Source: Hymenobacter lapidiphilus
GTDB lineage: Bacteria; Bacteroidota; Bacteroidia; Cytophagales; Hymenobacteraceae
Direction of reading: 5' to 3'
Length of the DNA: 64,000 nt
Assembly: GCF_013377885.1 (NCBI RefSeq)
Contig: NZ_JABKAU010000015.1
Coordinates: 47,360-111,359, forward strand
The notes under the pieces were generated by a model that worked only from the letters and a program-made list of their open reading frames with translations, had not been told where the DNA came from and made no database searches. This document shows, one piece after another, positions 1 to 12,688 of the stretch. Position 1 is the stretch's first letter. Each line of letters starts with the position of its first letter. The position numbers and the translations under genes are program-made.

Positions 1-2492
1 CTGCCGCTTTCGCGGCGCTCCTGCTGCTCGCGCTGCTTCACGTCGTCGGGGCGGTCGTCTACCAGGGCGAAGTCGATGGTGCGGTCGAGCAGGTTCACGG
101 CTTTCACTTCCACCTGCAGCTCGTCGCCGAACTGGATGATGCGCTTGCTACCCTGGCCCACGAGGCGGTAGTTGTCCTTGTCGAGCTCGAAAGTGTCGCC
201 GGGAATGTCGCTGATGCGAATCATGCCCTCGCACTTGTTCTCGGCAATTTCCACGTACATGCCCCACTCGGTAAGGCCCGACACCACGCCGGTAAACTGC
301 TCGCCGATGTGGTCCTGCAGGAACTCGACCTGCTTGAACTTGATGCTGGCGCGCTCGGCGCTGGCAGCCAGTTTCTCGCGCTCCGACGAGTGCTTGCACT
401 CCTCCTCAATCGGCTCCACTTCCACGTTCTTACCGCCCTCCAGGTAGTGTTCCAGCAGGCGGTGGGCCATCATGTCGGGGTAGCGACGGATGGGCGAGGT
501 GAAGTGCGAGTAGTGCTCGAAGGCCAGACCGAAGTGCCCGCGCGGGTCGGTGGTGTAGGTAGCTTTAGCCATGGTGCGGATAGCCAGCGTCTGGAGCACG
601 TTCTGCTCGGGGCGGCCCACCACTTCCAGGTTCAGGTCGTTGAGTTCGGTGCTCAGCTTCTGCACGTCTTTCAGCTCCAGGTGGTAGCCGAATTTCTTGG
701 CGAACAGGGCAAAGTTCTGCAGACGCTCGGGGTCGGGCGAGTCGTGCACCCGGTACACCATTGTGAAGCGCGGCTTGGTTTTCTTCAGCTTGAAGACGAA
801 CTCGGCCACCTTGCGGTTGGCCAGCAGCATGAACTCCTCAATCATCTTGTGGGCATCCTTGCGCTCTTTCACGAACACGCCCAGCGGCTTGCCGTCCTCA
901 TCGAGGCGGAACTTCACCTCCTGGGTTTCGAAGCTGATGGCACCCTGCTTGAAGCGGGCCGCGCACAGCTTTTTGGCAATGCGGTTCATCAGCTGTACCT
1001 CCTGGGTATAGTCCGATTCCAGGCCTTCAATCCGTTCCTGCGCATCTTCATAAGCAAAGCGACGGTCGGAGTGAATGACGGTTTTACCCAGCCAAGTGGA
1101 GTACAGCTTGCCGTTCTCATCCAGCTCAAACACAGCCGAAAACGTCAGCTTGTCCTCGTTGGGCCGCAACGAACAGAGGCCGTTGCTCAGGTGCTCGGGC
1201 AGCATCGGAATCACGCGGTCCACGAGGTACACCGAGGTGGCGCGGCTGCGGGCCTCGTTCTCCAGGGCCGTATCGAGGCGCACGTAATGGGTTACGTCGG
1301 CAATGTGCACGCCGATTTCCCAGTGCCCGTTTTCGAGCTGCTGGATAGAAAGCGCATCGTCAAAGTCCTTGGCGTCGGCCGGGTCGATGGTGAAGGTGGT
1401 GACGTCGCGGAAGTCGCGGCGGCGCGCAATCTCCTCGGCCGGAATAGCCACGGGCATCGCCTGGGCATCGGCCTCCACTTCGGCCGGGAACTCGAAGGGC
1501 AGTCCGAACTCGGCCATGATGGCGTTGATTTCGGCTTCGTTGCCACCAGCCTGGCCGAAGCTGCGCACCACTACGCCGGCCGGCGAACGGTCGGAGCCGT
1601 CTTCCGGAAACTCGGTGACGTGCACGAGGACCTTGTCGCCGTGCTCGGCGCCGTTGAGGTCGTCCTGGCTCACGTACACATCGAAGTACATCTTGCGGTT
1701 GTCCGCCTTCACGAAGGCCACATGGTCGCGAATCTGCAGGCGGCCCACTACCTCGGGGCGCTTACGGTCGAGTACCTCCACCACGTCGCCCACCGGGCGG
1801 CCGTCGCGGGAGCCGCGCAGGCGCAGGCGCACGGTGTCGCCCTGCATGGCAAAGCGCAGGCGGTCGGTGAACACGCGCACGTCGTTCTCCGTCTCCTCGC
1901 TAATCACGAAGGCGTACTTCTCGGTGGCCAGCGCCACGGTGCCTACAATGGTGTCGCCTCCGCTTTCGCGGCGGCGGCGCGGGGCCTGCGGGTCGTCGGC
2001 ATCGGCGAAGTCGAAGCCGGCCTCGCGGCGGCGGTGCACCACAGGGTCCTGGCCGAATTCACTTTCGGCTACCCGGCCGCCGCGGGGCAGCCGCTTGCCC
2101 GCCGGCAGCTCGCCGGGTTCGGTAACGGGGGCCGCAGGAGCTGCCGCTTCTTCGCCGGCTTCTCCTTTTTTACCGCCCTTACGACGGCCTTTGGGCGCGG
2201 CGGCCTGGGCCTGCTGGGCCTCGTCGGTGAGGCGATACTCATCATTCTGGATCAGGAGCAACTGGTTTTCCTGGCGCAGCTCGCGCAGGTGGGCAAACAC
2301 CACCTCACGCTGGTCTTTGGTAGTCACGCCAAGGCGGCGCGAGAGCTGGCGGTAGGTAAGCACCTTGCCGGGGTTGTCGCGGAAAATCCGCATAATCTGA
2401 TCCTGGCTGATGGGAGTTGCGGCGGCCGCAGTTTCGGTTGAGGAGGCCTTCGCGCGGGAGGCGCGGGGGGCCGATTGGGAGGGTTGTTTCAT
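1..2492 (-). CDS. rnr: Ribonuclease R (3' end cut off by window edge)
   Basis: RNase R is a 3'-5' exoribonuclease of the RNB family that degrades structured RNA. The reverse strand reads open from an ATG at 2492 to the window edge (about 830 residues). It starts with a winged-helix-like segment (about 28-90), followed by a basic Lys/Arg/Gly linker and cold-shock-like OB domains. The RNB catalytic motif TIDPADAKDFDDA lies near residues 368-382 and supplies the metal-binding aspartates. Further conserved RNB text follows (ADVTHYV, SNGLCSLRP, YSHFTSPIRRYPD). An S1 domain near the edge reads GVVSGLTEWGMYVEIAENKCEG. The family is usually 700-850 aa, so little is missing. The long plus-strand frames over this region are shadows. 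Confidence 0.95.
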   Translation of the reverse strand, partial: MKQPSQSAPRASRAKASSTETAAAATPISQDQIMRIFRDNPGKVLTYRQLSRRLGVTTKDQREVVFAHLRELRQENQLLLIQNDEYRLTDEAQQAQAAAPKGRRKGGKKGEAGEEAAAPAAPVTEPGELPAGKRLPRGGRVAESEFGQDPVVHRRREAGFDFADADDPQAPRRRRESGGDTIVGTVALATEKYAFVISEETENDVRVFTDRLRFAMQGDTVRLRLRGSRDGRPVGDVVEVLDRKRPEVVGRLQIRDHVAFVKADNRKMYFDVYVSQDDLNGAEHGDKVLVHVTEFPEDGSDRSPAGVVVRSFGQAGGNEAEINAIMAEFGLPFEFPAEVEADAQAMPVAIPAEEIARRRDFRDVTTFTIDPADAKDFDDALSIQQLENGHWEIGVHIADVTHYVRLDTALENEARSRATSVYLVDRVIPMLPEHLSNGLCSLRPNEDKLTFSAVFELDENGKLYSTWLGKTVIHSDRRFAYEDAQERIEGLESDYTQEVQLMNRIAKKLCAARFKQGAISFETQEVKFRLDEDGKPLGVFVKERKDAHKMIEEFMLLANRKVAEFVFKLKKTKPRFTMVYRVHDSPDPERLQNFALFAKKFGYHLELKDVQKLSTELNDLNLEVVGRPEQNVLQTLAIRTMAKATYTTDPRGHFGLAFEHYSHFTSPIRRYPDMMAHRLLEHYLEGGKNVEVEPIEEECKHSSEREKLAASAERASIKFKQVEFLQDHIGEQFTGVVSGLTEWGMYVEIAENKCEGMIRISDIPGDTFELDKDNYRLVGQGSKRIIQFGDELQVEVKAVNLLDRTIDFALVDDRPDDVKQREQQERRESG

Positions 2493-2671
2493 GTAGTCAG
2501 TCGGGCCGCCGGGTGTGTCTTTTCTCAGGCGGCAGAAGTTGAATGAGGGGAAGGCTTCAGCTTGAATGCCTTCGGGAAATTGAAAAAGGAAGCGGCACAG
2601 CGGCCGCCGTAAGATACTACGGAATATAACGGCGAATAACTATATCAGGGTTAATAGAGCGTGTAACAGGC

Positions 2672-2767
2672 CGTCATACAGAGCGCAGCGAAGCATCTCG
2701 CGTGCTGACGCTGCAATGCCTGACTCAACATCAGCACGCGAGATGCTTCGCTACGCTCTGCATGACG
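2672..2767. repeat. Family A intergenic palindrome, copy 1
   Basis: Two 37-base arms (2672-2708 and 2731-2767) are complementary with two mismatches around a 22-base spacer. The core contains GTCAT...GAGCGCAGCGAAGCATCTC. It lies between the 5' end of rnr and the 3' end of the ABC transporter gene. It could terminate transcription from the ABC gene, but it has no T-run. The same core recurs at nine other places in the window. Confidence 0.85.
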
Positions 2768-2791
2768 TGCTGGTGAGCCTGCTACTACCTG

Positions 2792-4894
2792 TTACCTCCT
2801 GCCCGCCACGGCGGCGCGGATATCGGCCGGGGAGTCGCGGGGGATGGCGGCTAATAGCTGCCGGGTGTACGCGTGCTGGGGGTTGGCGTAGATGTCGGCG
2901 GCAGGGCCGCTTTCCACAATCTGGCCCTGGCGCATAACCAGTAGCCGGTCGCTCATAAACCGGGCCACCGAGAGGTCGTGGGTGATGAATAGATAGGTGA
3001 TGCCGAACTCGCGTTTGAGGTCGTTGAGCAGGTTGAGCACCTGCGCCTGCACCGACACGTCGAGGGCCGAAACCGATTCGTCGCAGATGATGCACTTGGG
3101 TTGCAGGGCTAGGGCGCGGGCAATGCAGATGCGCTGGCGCTGACCGCCGCTGAACTCGTGCGGGTAGCGCATAAAGTGCTCCTCACGCAGGCCCACCGTG
3201 CGCAGCAGCTCCAGCACTCGGGCCTTCTGCTGCTCGCCGCTACCACCCACGCCGTGCACCCGCATAGGCTCCCAGATGGCCTCGCCAACCGTCAGCATGG
3301 GGTTGAGGGCGGCGTAGGGGTCCTGGAATACCATCTGAAAATCGCGCCGCCGCCGCCGCAGGGCTTCGGCCGGCAGCGTGGCCCAATCGTCGCCCCCAAA
3401 CAGGATGCGGCCGGCCGTTGGTTCCACCAGCCGCAGCAGCGCCCGGCCCAGCGTGGTTTTGCCGCAGCCCGATTCGCCCACCAGCCCGACAGTTTCGCCC
3501 GGGTAAATGGCGAAGCTCACCCCATCCACGGCCCGCACAAACTCCGGCTTCCGGTTGAAAAAGCCTTTGCGAATCGGAAAGTATACCTGCAGGTTCTCGA
3601 CCTGCAGAAGGGGGCTACCAAAACCTGATGCTCCAGGATTGAAACCCTGAGCTACGAAGCGGGCGGTAGTAGTAGCGGCAGCTTTGGTAGCCTTGTCTGA
3701 AGCTGCTTCTCCCCCGTTTGCCTGTCCCCCATCGTCCTGCGAGGCACTGACCAGCCCAGTGCCTAAGCCCTGAGACGCGGGAGCCGAAAGGTCCGCCTGA
3801 GCTGTCTGCGAAGCCTGCGCCAATGGGTCGGCAGTGAGCGGCAGCGGTAGGCCCGATTCGGCCGACGGGGCTGATTCGAGGCCGAAATGCGGGGTTGCGG
3901 GGCGTGAAACAGAATGTTCCACGGGAAACATTTTGGTGGTGTCGGCTTCGCTGGCAGGTAATGGTCCAGCTTCAGCAGCCGTTTCAGCCTCAATTACTTG
4001 CGCGGTGGCGCTTTCAGTGGAAATAAAGCCCCCATCGGCTGTTTCCTGCATGAAATCGGCCACTACGGGAAGTTTTTTGCGGCCCACCGAAAGTTTTGGG
4101 CGGCAGGCCAGCAGGCCCTTGGTGTAGGGGTGCTGGGGGTTGGTGAAGATGTCGAGCACGGGGCCTTGCTCCACCACGTGGCCGCGGTACATCACCAGAA
4201 TCCGGTCGGCTATTTCGGCTACCACGCCCAGGTCGTGGGTGATGAAGATGACGGCCGTGTTGTGCTCGCGCCGCAGCTCGTCGATGAGGCGGAGCACCTG
4301 CGCCTGCACGGTTACGTCGAGGGCGGTGGTGGGCTCGTCGGCAATCAGCAGGGCGGGGTTGCAGGCCATGGCCATGGCAATCATCACGCGCTGCTTCTGC
4401 CCGCCACTGATTTCGTGAGGGTAGCTGGTGAAGATTTTCTCGGGCCGGGGCAGTTGCGCCATCGTGAACAGCTCGACGGTGCGGGTGTGGGCCTCCGTTG
4501 AGCTCAGGCTGGTGTGTAGCCGCAGGGCCTCCACCACCTGGGGGCCGCAGTGGTACACCGGGTTCAGCGAGGTCATGGGCTCCTGGAATATCATCCCGAT
4601 ATCATTGCCCCGCACCTGCCGCAGCTGCTCACTGGTGAGCGTGAACAGATCCACATCGCCCAGCACCTCGCTCTGAAACCGGGCTTCGCCGCTTGCAATC
4701 CGGCCGGGCGGCATGGGCACCAGCCCCATCAGGGCCAGCGAGGTAACCGATTTACCCGAGCCCGACTCGCCCACAATAGCCAGCGTCTCGCCCCGGTGCA
4801 AATCAAACGAAATGCCCTCCACGGCCCGCGTATTGCCGCGGTGGCTGTGAAAGTCGATGGTCAGGTCGCGGACGGAGAGGATGGGAGCGGGCAT
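2792..4894 (-). CDS. Fused two-domain ABC transporter ATPase, oligopeptide/dipeptide type (DppD-DppF-like)
   Basis: This 700-aa protein powers peptide or related solute uptake as the cytoplasmic ATPase. Domain 1 (about 5-270) has Walker A GESGSGKS (42-49), signature SGGQKQR (163-169) and Walker B LLIADEPT. Domain 2 (about 430-690) has GESGCGKT (473-480), SGGQRQR (582-588) and CIICDES. Both carry the NPxHPYT/NPQHAYT oligopeptide-transporter C-terminal motif. The domains are joined by a roughly 150-residue Ala/Ser/Thr-rich low-complexity linker (275-425), much longer than in YejF/GsiA-type fusions. No permease or binding-protein gene is adjacent, so the partner genes must lie elsewhere. The substrate is unknown. 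Confidence 0.93.
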   Translation of the reverse strand: MPAPILSVRDLTIDFHSHRGNTRAVEGISFDLHRGETLAIVGESGSGKSVTSLALMGLVPMPPGRIASGEARFQSEVLGDVDLFTLTSEQLRQVRGNDIGMIFQEPMTSLNPVYHCGPQVVEALRLHTSLSSTEAHTRTVELFTMAQLPRPEKIFTSYPHEISGGQKQRVMIAMAMACNPALLIADEPTTALDVTVQAQVLRLIDELRREHNTAVIFITHDLGVVAEIADRILVMYRGHVVEQGPVLDIFTNPQHPYTKGLLACRPKLSVGRKKLPVVADFMQETADGGFISTESATAQVIEAETAAEAGPLPASEADTTKMFPVEHSVSRPATPHFGLESAPSAESGLPLPLTADPLAQASQTAQADLSAPASQGLGTGLVSASQDDGGQANGGEAASDKATKAAATTTARFVAQGFNPGASGFGSPLLQVENLQVYFPIRKGFFNRKPEFVRAVDGVSFAIYPGETVGLVGESGCGKTTLGRALLRLVEPTAGRILFGGDDWATLPAEALRRRRRDFQMVFQDPYAALNPMLTVGEAIWEPMRVHGVGGSGEQQKARVLELLRTVGLREEHFMRYPHEFSGGQRQRICIARALALQPKCIICDESVSALDVSVQAQVLNLLNDLKREFGITYLFITHDLSVARFMSDRLLVMRQGQIVESGPAADIYANPQHAYTRQLLAAIPRDSPADIRAAVAGRR

Positions 4895-4996
4895 GGGGTA
4901 AAGATAACGGGCGAAGCGCTGGTTGGTCCGACACGCAAACGGCCCACCATGAGGCGGGCCGTGTAACTGGCTATCGAAGCTGTTTAGAAAATCAAC

Positions 4997-5096
4997 AGAA
5001 CGTCATGCTGAGCGAAGTCGAAGCATCTCTACCGCTTTGTTGAACGACTGCTACGAAGCGGTAGAGATGCCTCGACTTCGCTCAGCATGACGTTCT
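4997..5096. repeat. Family A intergenic palindrome, copy 2
   Basis: Arms 4997-5037 and 5056-5096 (41 bases) pair with one mismatch around an 18-base loop. The core reads GTCATGCTGAGCGAAGTCG then AAGCATCTCTACCGCTT. The right arm ends only 5 bases from the lspA stop codon, so it may act as an lspA terminator or 3'-end stabiliser. Confidence 0.9.
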
Positions 5097-5100
5097 ATTA

Positions 5101-5760
5101 CTACGCTACTCCCGAAGCCTCCGCGTCGCGGCGGGCTTGGGCGGCTTCTTGGGCGGCGCGCTCTTCCGCCTCGGCGGCCTCGAAATGCTCACCGTAGAAA
5201 CGGTTCTGGAACAGTAGAATCAGGGCTACGCCCACGAAAATAGCGGCATCGGCAATGTTGAAGATGGGCCAAAGTGAGAGGTGCGAACCACCGACCAGCG
5301 GCCAGGTAGAGGGCAGAATACCTTCGTAGATGTCCACGTAGAGCATATCAATAACCTGCCCGTGCAGCCAGGGCGTGGGCGCGCCGAAAGGGGCGTTGTT
5401 GTAGATAACACCGTAGAAAATGGAGTCAATCAGGTTGCCGATGGCGCCGCCCAGAATCAGGGCGATGCAAATCATGAGGGCATTCGGCGCGTGCTGCTTC
5501 CAGAGGCGGTAAATATAGTAGCTGATGCCCGTTACAGCCACCAGCCGGAACAGCGTGAGCAGCAGCTTGCCGTAGGGCTCGGGCAGCTCTACGCCGAAAG
5601 CCATGCCCGGATTGAGCGTGTAGTGCAGCTTAAACCAGTCGCCGAACACGGGGATTTCGCCGGCCATACCCATGGGCATATAGCGGTGTACGGCCCATTT
5701 CGAGAGCTGGTCGATGGCGATGACGAGCAGCGCCACGAGGTAGTATTTCCAGTACTTCAT
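5101..5760 (-). CDS. lspA: Lipoprotein signal peptidase (signal peptidase II)
   Basis: LspA is an inner-membrane aspartic protease that removes signal peptides from prolipoproteins after lipidation. The 219-aa protein has four hydrophobic segments. It carries the family motifs GGAIGNLID (104-112), VIDML with catalytic Asp138, and FNIADAAI with catalytic Asp171. The stretch between the two aspartates is longer than in E. coli (33 versus about 19 residues). A 30-residue Ala/Glu-rich tail follows the last membrane segment; both features are common in Bacteroidota homologues. The many lipoboxes in this window (18253, 41505, 47240, 61900) are its likely substrates. Confidence 0.95.
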   Translation of the reverse strand: MKYWKYYLVALLVIAIDQLSKWAVHRYMPMGMAGEIPVFGDWFKLHYTLNPGMAFGVELPEPYGKLLLTLFRLVAVTGISYYIYRLWKQHAPNALMICIALILGGAIGNLIDSIFYGVIYNNAPFGAPTPWLHGQVIDMLYVDIYEGILPSTWPLVGGSHLSLWPIFNIADAAIFVGVALILLFQNRFYGEHFEAAEAEERAAQEAAQARRDAEASGVA

Positions 5761-6023
5761 TCAGGAGAAGTGAGCGGTTAAAAGTGAGAAGTGAGACTTC
5801 GGTCTGACAGGCTGTCAGCGTTGTTGCCTCTCTCCTCTCGTAGCACAAAGGGACGAAGATTTTTAGACTTGGTCCCGTGGCCGTGAAGCCCGACTGATTG
5901 CCGGGCAGTATATGTTCTGGTGGTCGGTTTGTGCCCTTTTGAGCCGGATTTCGAGGCCTGCCCAACGCTTTGTGCGCCGGTGTGCCAACCGCCGGTTTAG
6001 CGCCGGCGGTTGGCGCTTCAGCC

Positions 6024-9425
<3,402 letters not shown>

Positions 9426-9442
9426 TTTATGTTGAGCTATTA

Positions 9443-9465
9443 GCTGACAGCTGTTAGCTGTCAGC
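9443..9465. promoter_or_regulatory. AGCT-rich hairpin in the ileS leader
   Basis: GCTGACAGCT and AGCTGTCAGC form a perfect 10-bp inverted repeat with a 3-base loop, 18-40 bases upstream of the ileS ATG. Similar AGCTnnTAGCT text precedes several other genes here. A role in ileS leader control is possible but unproven. Confidence 0.45.
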
Positions 9466-9504
9466 TTTTTGACGTTCGTGTAGTTATTGAAGAAAAGCTA
9501 AGCG

Positions 9505-11937
9505 CTATCCGCTGCTTTTCGGTTTCATTTTCGCCAAATCCAGCTCCAGGTCGTCGTCCTCGGCGTGGTAGTTGTCGTCGTAGTGGCGGATGCTGGACTG
9601 GTCGATTTCCTCTTCCTTGGTGCCGTGCTCGAAGGTAACGAGCAGGCAGGGCAGCAGAATCAGGTTGGAGAAGTTGGTGATGAGCAAGCTGGCCGACATG
9701 AGCAAGCCTAGCGCCTTGGTGCCCCCGAACTCGGAGAAGGCAAACACCGAAAAGCCCAGAAACAGCACGATGCTGGTGTAAATCATGCTGGTGCCTGCCT
9801 CCGACAGCGTGGTGCTGATAGCGGCCCGCACTCGGCGGCCGTTGATGGCCATTTCCTGCCGAAACTTGGCCAGCAGGTGGATGGAGTTGTCGCCATCAAT
9901 ACCCAGCGCGATGCTGAAAATAAGAGCCGTGCTAGGCTTGAGCGGGATGCCGAAATAGCCCATAATGCCGCCCGTGAGCAGCAGGGTGAAGAAGTTGGGC
10001 AGCAGCGCGAAAAACACCGTCCGGAAGGAGCGGAACAGAATCAGGACCACCAGGCCCACCAGGATAAAGGCGTGCAGCAGGCTGTTTTTGAGCGTTCCGA
10101 TCAGGAACTCGTTGCCCTTGGTGAAGATGATGGTGGTGCCGGTGAGACGGGCGGTAAGGTCGGTGTCCTTGAAAATCTTGTCGATTTCGGGCCGAATCTG
10201 GTTGGTGAGCAGCGTGTCGAGGTTCTGCGAGCCGATGTCGGCAATTTTGAGCGAGATGCGGGCCTCGCGCATGGTACTATCGGTGAACGAACGGAGCAGC
10301 TTGCCGGTGAGGTTGCCCTCGGCCCCCGGCTGGCTTTGCGAGCGGGCCAGGTAACTGAAAATGTAGTTCTTCTCGGAGTTATCGGGCAGACGGTAGAAGT
10401 CGGGGCTGCCGTTATAAAAGGCCTGATTGGAGGCCTTGAGGGCCGTTACCACGCTCACCGGACTCGTGAGCACCGGGAGGGTGCGCAGGTAGTTTTCGAG
10501 CCGGTCGATGCGCTCCAGATTCTTGAGCTTCAGCAGGCCTTTTGCCTTGCCGGTGTCCACCACAATTTCCAGCGGCATCACCCCATTAAAGTGCTGCTCG
10601 AAGAACTTGAGGTCGGAATTCACCGACGAATCCTTGGGCAAATCGTCGACCATATACGACACCGACTTCACCTTGCTCACCCCCACCGCAGCCAGTATGC
10701 CCAGCGCCAGCGTCGTGAGGTACACCGTGCGGCGGCGCTCCAGCACCAGGTAATCGAAAAACTCCAGCAGCTTGATGAGCGGCTTGGCCTCCAGGTGATC
10801 CAGCTGCTTGGGCGTGGGCGGCGGCAGAATGGTGAAGATGATGGGCATCAGAATAAACGACACCAGAAAGGCGACGTAGATATTGATGGTGGCCACCAAC
10901 CCGAACTGGAACAGAATAGCAATGTTGGTGAAGCAGAACACCACGAAGCCAATGGCCGTGGTGGTGTTGTTCATCAGCGTAACGAGGCCGATTTTGCGCA
11001 CCACCCGCGTCATGGCCAGCACCTGGTTGCCCGATTTGCGGTAGTCGTAGTGGTAGCGGCTGAGCAGGTAGGTACAGTTGGGGATGCCGATAACGATAAT
11101 AATGCTCGGAATCAGGCCCGTGAGCAGGTTGATTTTGTAGCCCATCAGCACCATGCTCCCGATGCACCAGGTCACCACAATCAGCACAATCAGCAGCGGA
11201 AACACCACCGCCGACCAGGTCCGGAAAAACATGAACAGCGTCAGGGCCATCATCACGATGGTGAGGCCCACGAACAGCTTCATTTCCGACGCTACCTTGG
11301 TTGTCATGGTGGCCCGCACGTAGGGCAGGCCGGCGTAGTGCAGCCGAATCTGGGTGTCCTTCTCGAAGCGGTGGGCGTGGGCCAGAATTTCGGCCATTAC
11401 GGCCTCGCGCCGGCTCGAATTGAGGTACTTGGGGTCGATGGTAAGAGCCAGCAGCGTGGCGCCGGTGGTGGGCGAAATCAGCTGGCCTTTATAAAACTGC
11501 TGCTCGTTCACCACCCGCATCAGCGAGTCGAGCTCGGCCTGTGAGCCGGGCGGCCCACGGAAGATGGGCATAGCCCGGAAAGTGCGGTTGACGGTGTCTT
11601 TTTCGAGCCGCGGCAGCCGCGTCACGCTCAGTACGCCGTTCACGCCCTCCACCTTGCTCAACGTATCGGTGAGCAGCCGGAGCTGGTTGAACTTGCCCAG
11701 CTTGTACACCGAGCTGTCCTGCATACCCAGCACGAGCACGTTGCCGTCCTCGCCGAACTGACGCTTGAACTGCTGGAAGTACACCATGTCCGGGTCGTCG
11801 GGCGCTACTACCTGGGCGAAGTCGTAAGTCATTTCGACTTTTCGCGCCTCCCAGGCCATAAACACCGTAATGGCCGCCAGCAGCCCTACCAGCAGCCGGC
11901 GGTTCTTAATTACAAACAGGGCAAGATTCCGCCACAT
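9505..11937 (-). CDS. RND superfamily (MMPL-type) exporter
   Basis: An 810-aa inner-membrane protein with a duplicated MMPL layout: one N-terminal membrane helix (about 13-30), a large periplasmic domain, five helices (about 215-370), one helix near 405, a second periplasmic domain and five more helices to about 785. The acidic C-terminal tail is cytoplasmic. In the second half the transmembrane motif reads ALGIDGDNSIHLL, keeping acidic residues that normally carry protons. The equivalent first-half motif is GIPNCTYLL and lacks them. Relatives export lipids, hopanoids or hydrophobic compounds; the substrate here cannot be told. A TACCTTTG box lies 18 bases upstream of the ATG. Confidence 0.88.
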   Translation of the reverse strand: MWRNLALFVIKNRRLLVGLLAAITVFMAWEARKVEMTYDFAQVVAPDDPDMVYFQQFKRQFGEDGNVLVLGMQDSSVYKLGKFNQLRLLTDTLSKVEGVNGVLSVTRLPRLEKDTVNRTFRAMPIFRGPPGSQAELDSLMRVVNEQQFYKGQLISPTTGATLLALTIDPKYLNSSRREAVMAEILAHAHRFEKDTQIRLHYAGLPYVRATMTTKVASEMKLFVGLTIVMMALTLFMFFRTWSAVVFPLLIVLIVVTWCIGSMVLMGYKINLLTGLIPSIIIVIGIPNCTYLLSRYHYDYRKSGNQVLAMTRVVRKIGLVTLMNNTTTAIGFVVFCFTNIAILFQFGLVATINIYVAFLVSFILMPIIFTILPPPTPKQLDHLEAKPLIKLLEFFDYLVLERRRTVYLTTLALGILAAVGVSKVKSVSYMVDDLPKDSSVNSDLKFFEQHFNGVMPLEIVVDTGKAKGLLKLKNLERIDRLENYLRTLPVLTSPVSVVTALKASNQAFYNGSPDFYRLPDNSEKNYIFSYLARSQSQPGAEGNLTGKLLRSFTDSTMREARISLKIADIGSQNLDTLLTNQIRPEIDKIFKDTDLTARLTGTTIIFTKGNEFLIGTLKNSLLHAFILVGLVVLILFRSFRTVFFALLPNFFTLLLTGGIMGYFGIPLKPSTALIFSIALGIDGDNSIHLLAKFRQEMAINGRRVRAAISTTLSEAGTSMIYTSIVLFLGFSVFAFSEFGGTKALGLLMSASLLITNFSNLILLPCLLVTFEHGTKEEEIDQSSIRHYDDNYHAEDDDLELDLAKMKPKSSG

Positions 11938-11954
11938 AGACCGTTAAAATGCAG

Positions 11955-11962
11955 CAAAGGTA
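11955..11962 (-). promoter_or_regulatory. Bacteroidota -7 box for the RND exporter gene
   Basis: The lower strand reads TACCTTTG, a match to the TAnnTTTG -7 element used by the Bacteroidota primary sigma factor. It sits 18 bases upstream of the ATG at 11937, implying a very short leader. Confidence 0.65.
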
Positions 11963-12172
11963 CGCAACCCGGTTCAGGTAGCGGGACTGGATCAACCAGT
12001 AAGTGGCGGACGGACAGTTGCTTTGGTGAATAATTATTTCAGGAGAAACATTTTTTATTCGGAATATATGAAACATTTTGCGCAACCATTTCCGTAAACA
12101 CACCTTTTTCAGATGGTTGCAATTACCTTCAATTGCACTATCGGAATATTGTCTTGTTATTTTCAAATCAAC

Positions 12173-12571
12173 ATGGTATTGTACCATTCACCCGATACAT
12201 CGCTCACTTTCGATTCTGATTCGGCCACCTTGCTGCTGAGCTACACGGCCACCGGACTGTCGGTTTCATTTGGCCAGGCCTACCAGCTGGCGCTAGAGGA
12301 AATGCTGGCCCAGAACATTGGCAGGCTGCTACTCGACCTCAAACGCAACGCCCCCCCCACCGACGACCTAGAGGAACTGCTGGCCCCGCTCGGCGAAGCA
12401 GTAGCCCGACAGCCCGACCAATCCCTGTTTATTGCCGCCCTCGTTTCAGAAGGCCAGTACCAGTACCAAATTGGCAATTCGCTGGCTTCCTCCTCGCTGC
12501 CGCCGGCCCAAGTCGAGTTCAACTACTTCACCTGTCGCCACGATGCCACCCAGTGGCTGAGCGAGAACTAA
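12173..12571 (+). CDS. Small protein of unknown function
   Basis: A 132-aa soluble protein that I do not recognise. I chose the ATG at 12173, which starts MVLYHSPDTS. The open frame extends 20 codons further upstream, but that text is AT-rich and unlike protein. The sequence alternates predicted strands and amphipathic helices (LALEEMLAQNIGRLLLDLKRN), vaguely recalling a STAS-like alpha/beta fold, but no diagnostic motif is present. It is transcribed divergently from the RND exporter and ends at a strong terminator. Confidence 0.6.
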   Translation: MVLYHSPDTSLTFDSDSATLLLSYTATGLSVSFGQAYQLALEEMLAQNIGRLLLDLKRNAPPTDDLEELLAPLGEAVARQPDQSLFIAALVSEGQYQYQIGNSLASSSLPPAQVEFNYFTCRHDATQWLSEN

Positions 12572-12590
12572 GCAGGCCCCAACCAAACGC

Positions 12591-12626
12591 AAAGCCCCTG
12601 ACGCCGCACGGACGTCAGGGGCTTTT
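12591..12626. terminator. Bidirectional intrinsic terminator
   Basis: AAAGCCCCTGACG pairs with CGTCAGGGGCTTT, with A-runs on the left and T-runs on the right. It lies between convergent genes (the unknown protein ending at 12571 and glyS ending at 12689) and can serve both. Confidence 0.88.
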
Positions 12627-12688
12627 TGCTTTACTGAGCTTTTATTTTCGGGAAAGGCAGCCAGATTTAGCTCTGGCTGCCTTCCTGT

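Noticed and set aside
309..2441. A 710-codon plus-strand frame
   Set aside because: It is antisense to rnr, which has clear RNase R motifs. The frame is rich in His/Val/Gly typical of the reverse complement of a GC-rich gene.
2672..2767. Family A palindromes as insertion sequences
   Set aside because: Units are under 150 bases, carry no transposase frame, and show no obvious short direct repeats at their ends.
9877..11544. A 555-codon plus-strand frame
   Set aside because: Antisense to the RND exporter gene; no domain or start signal.
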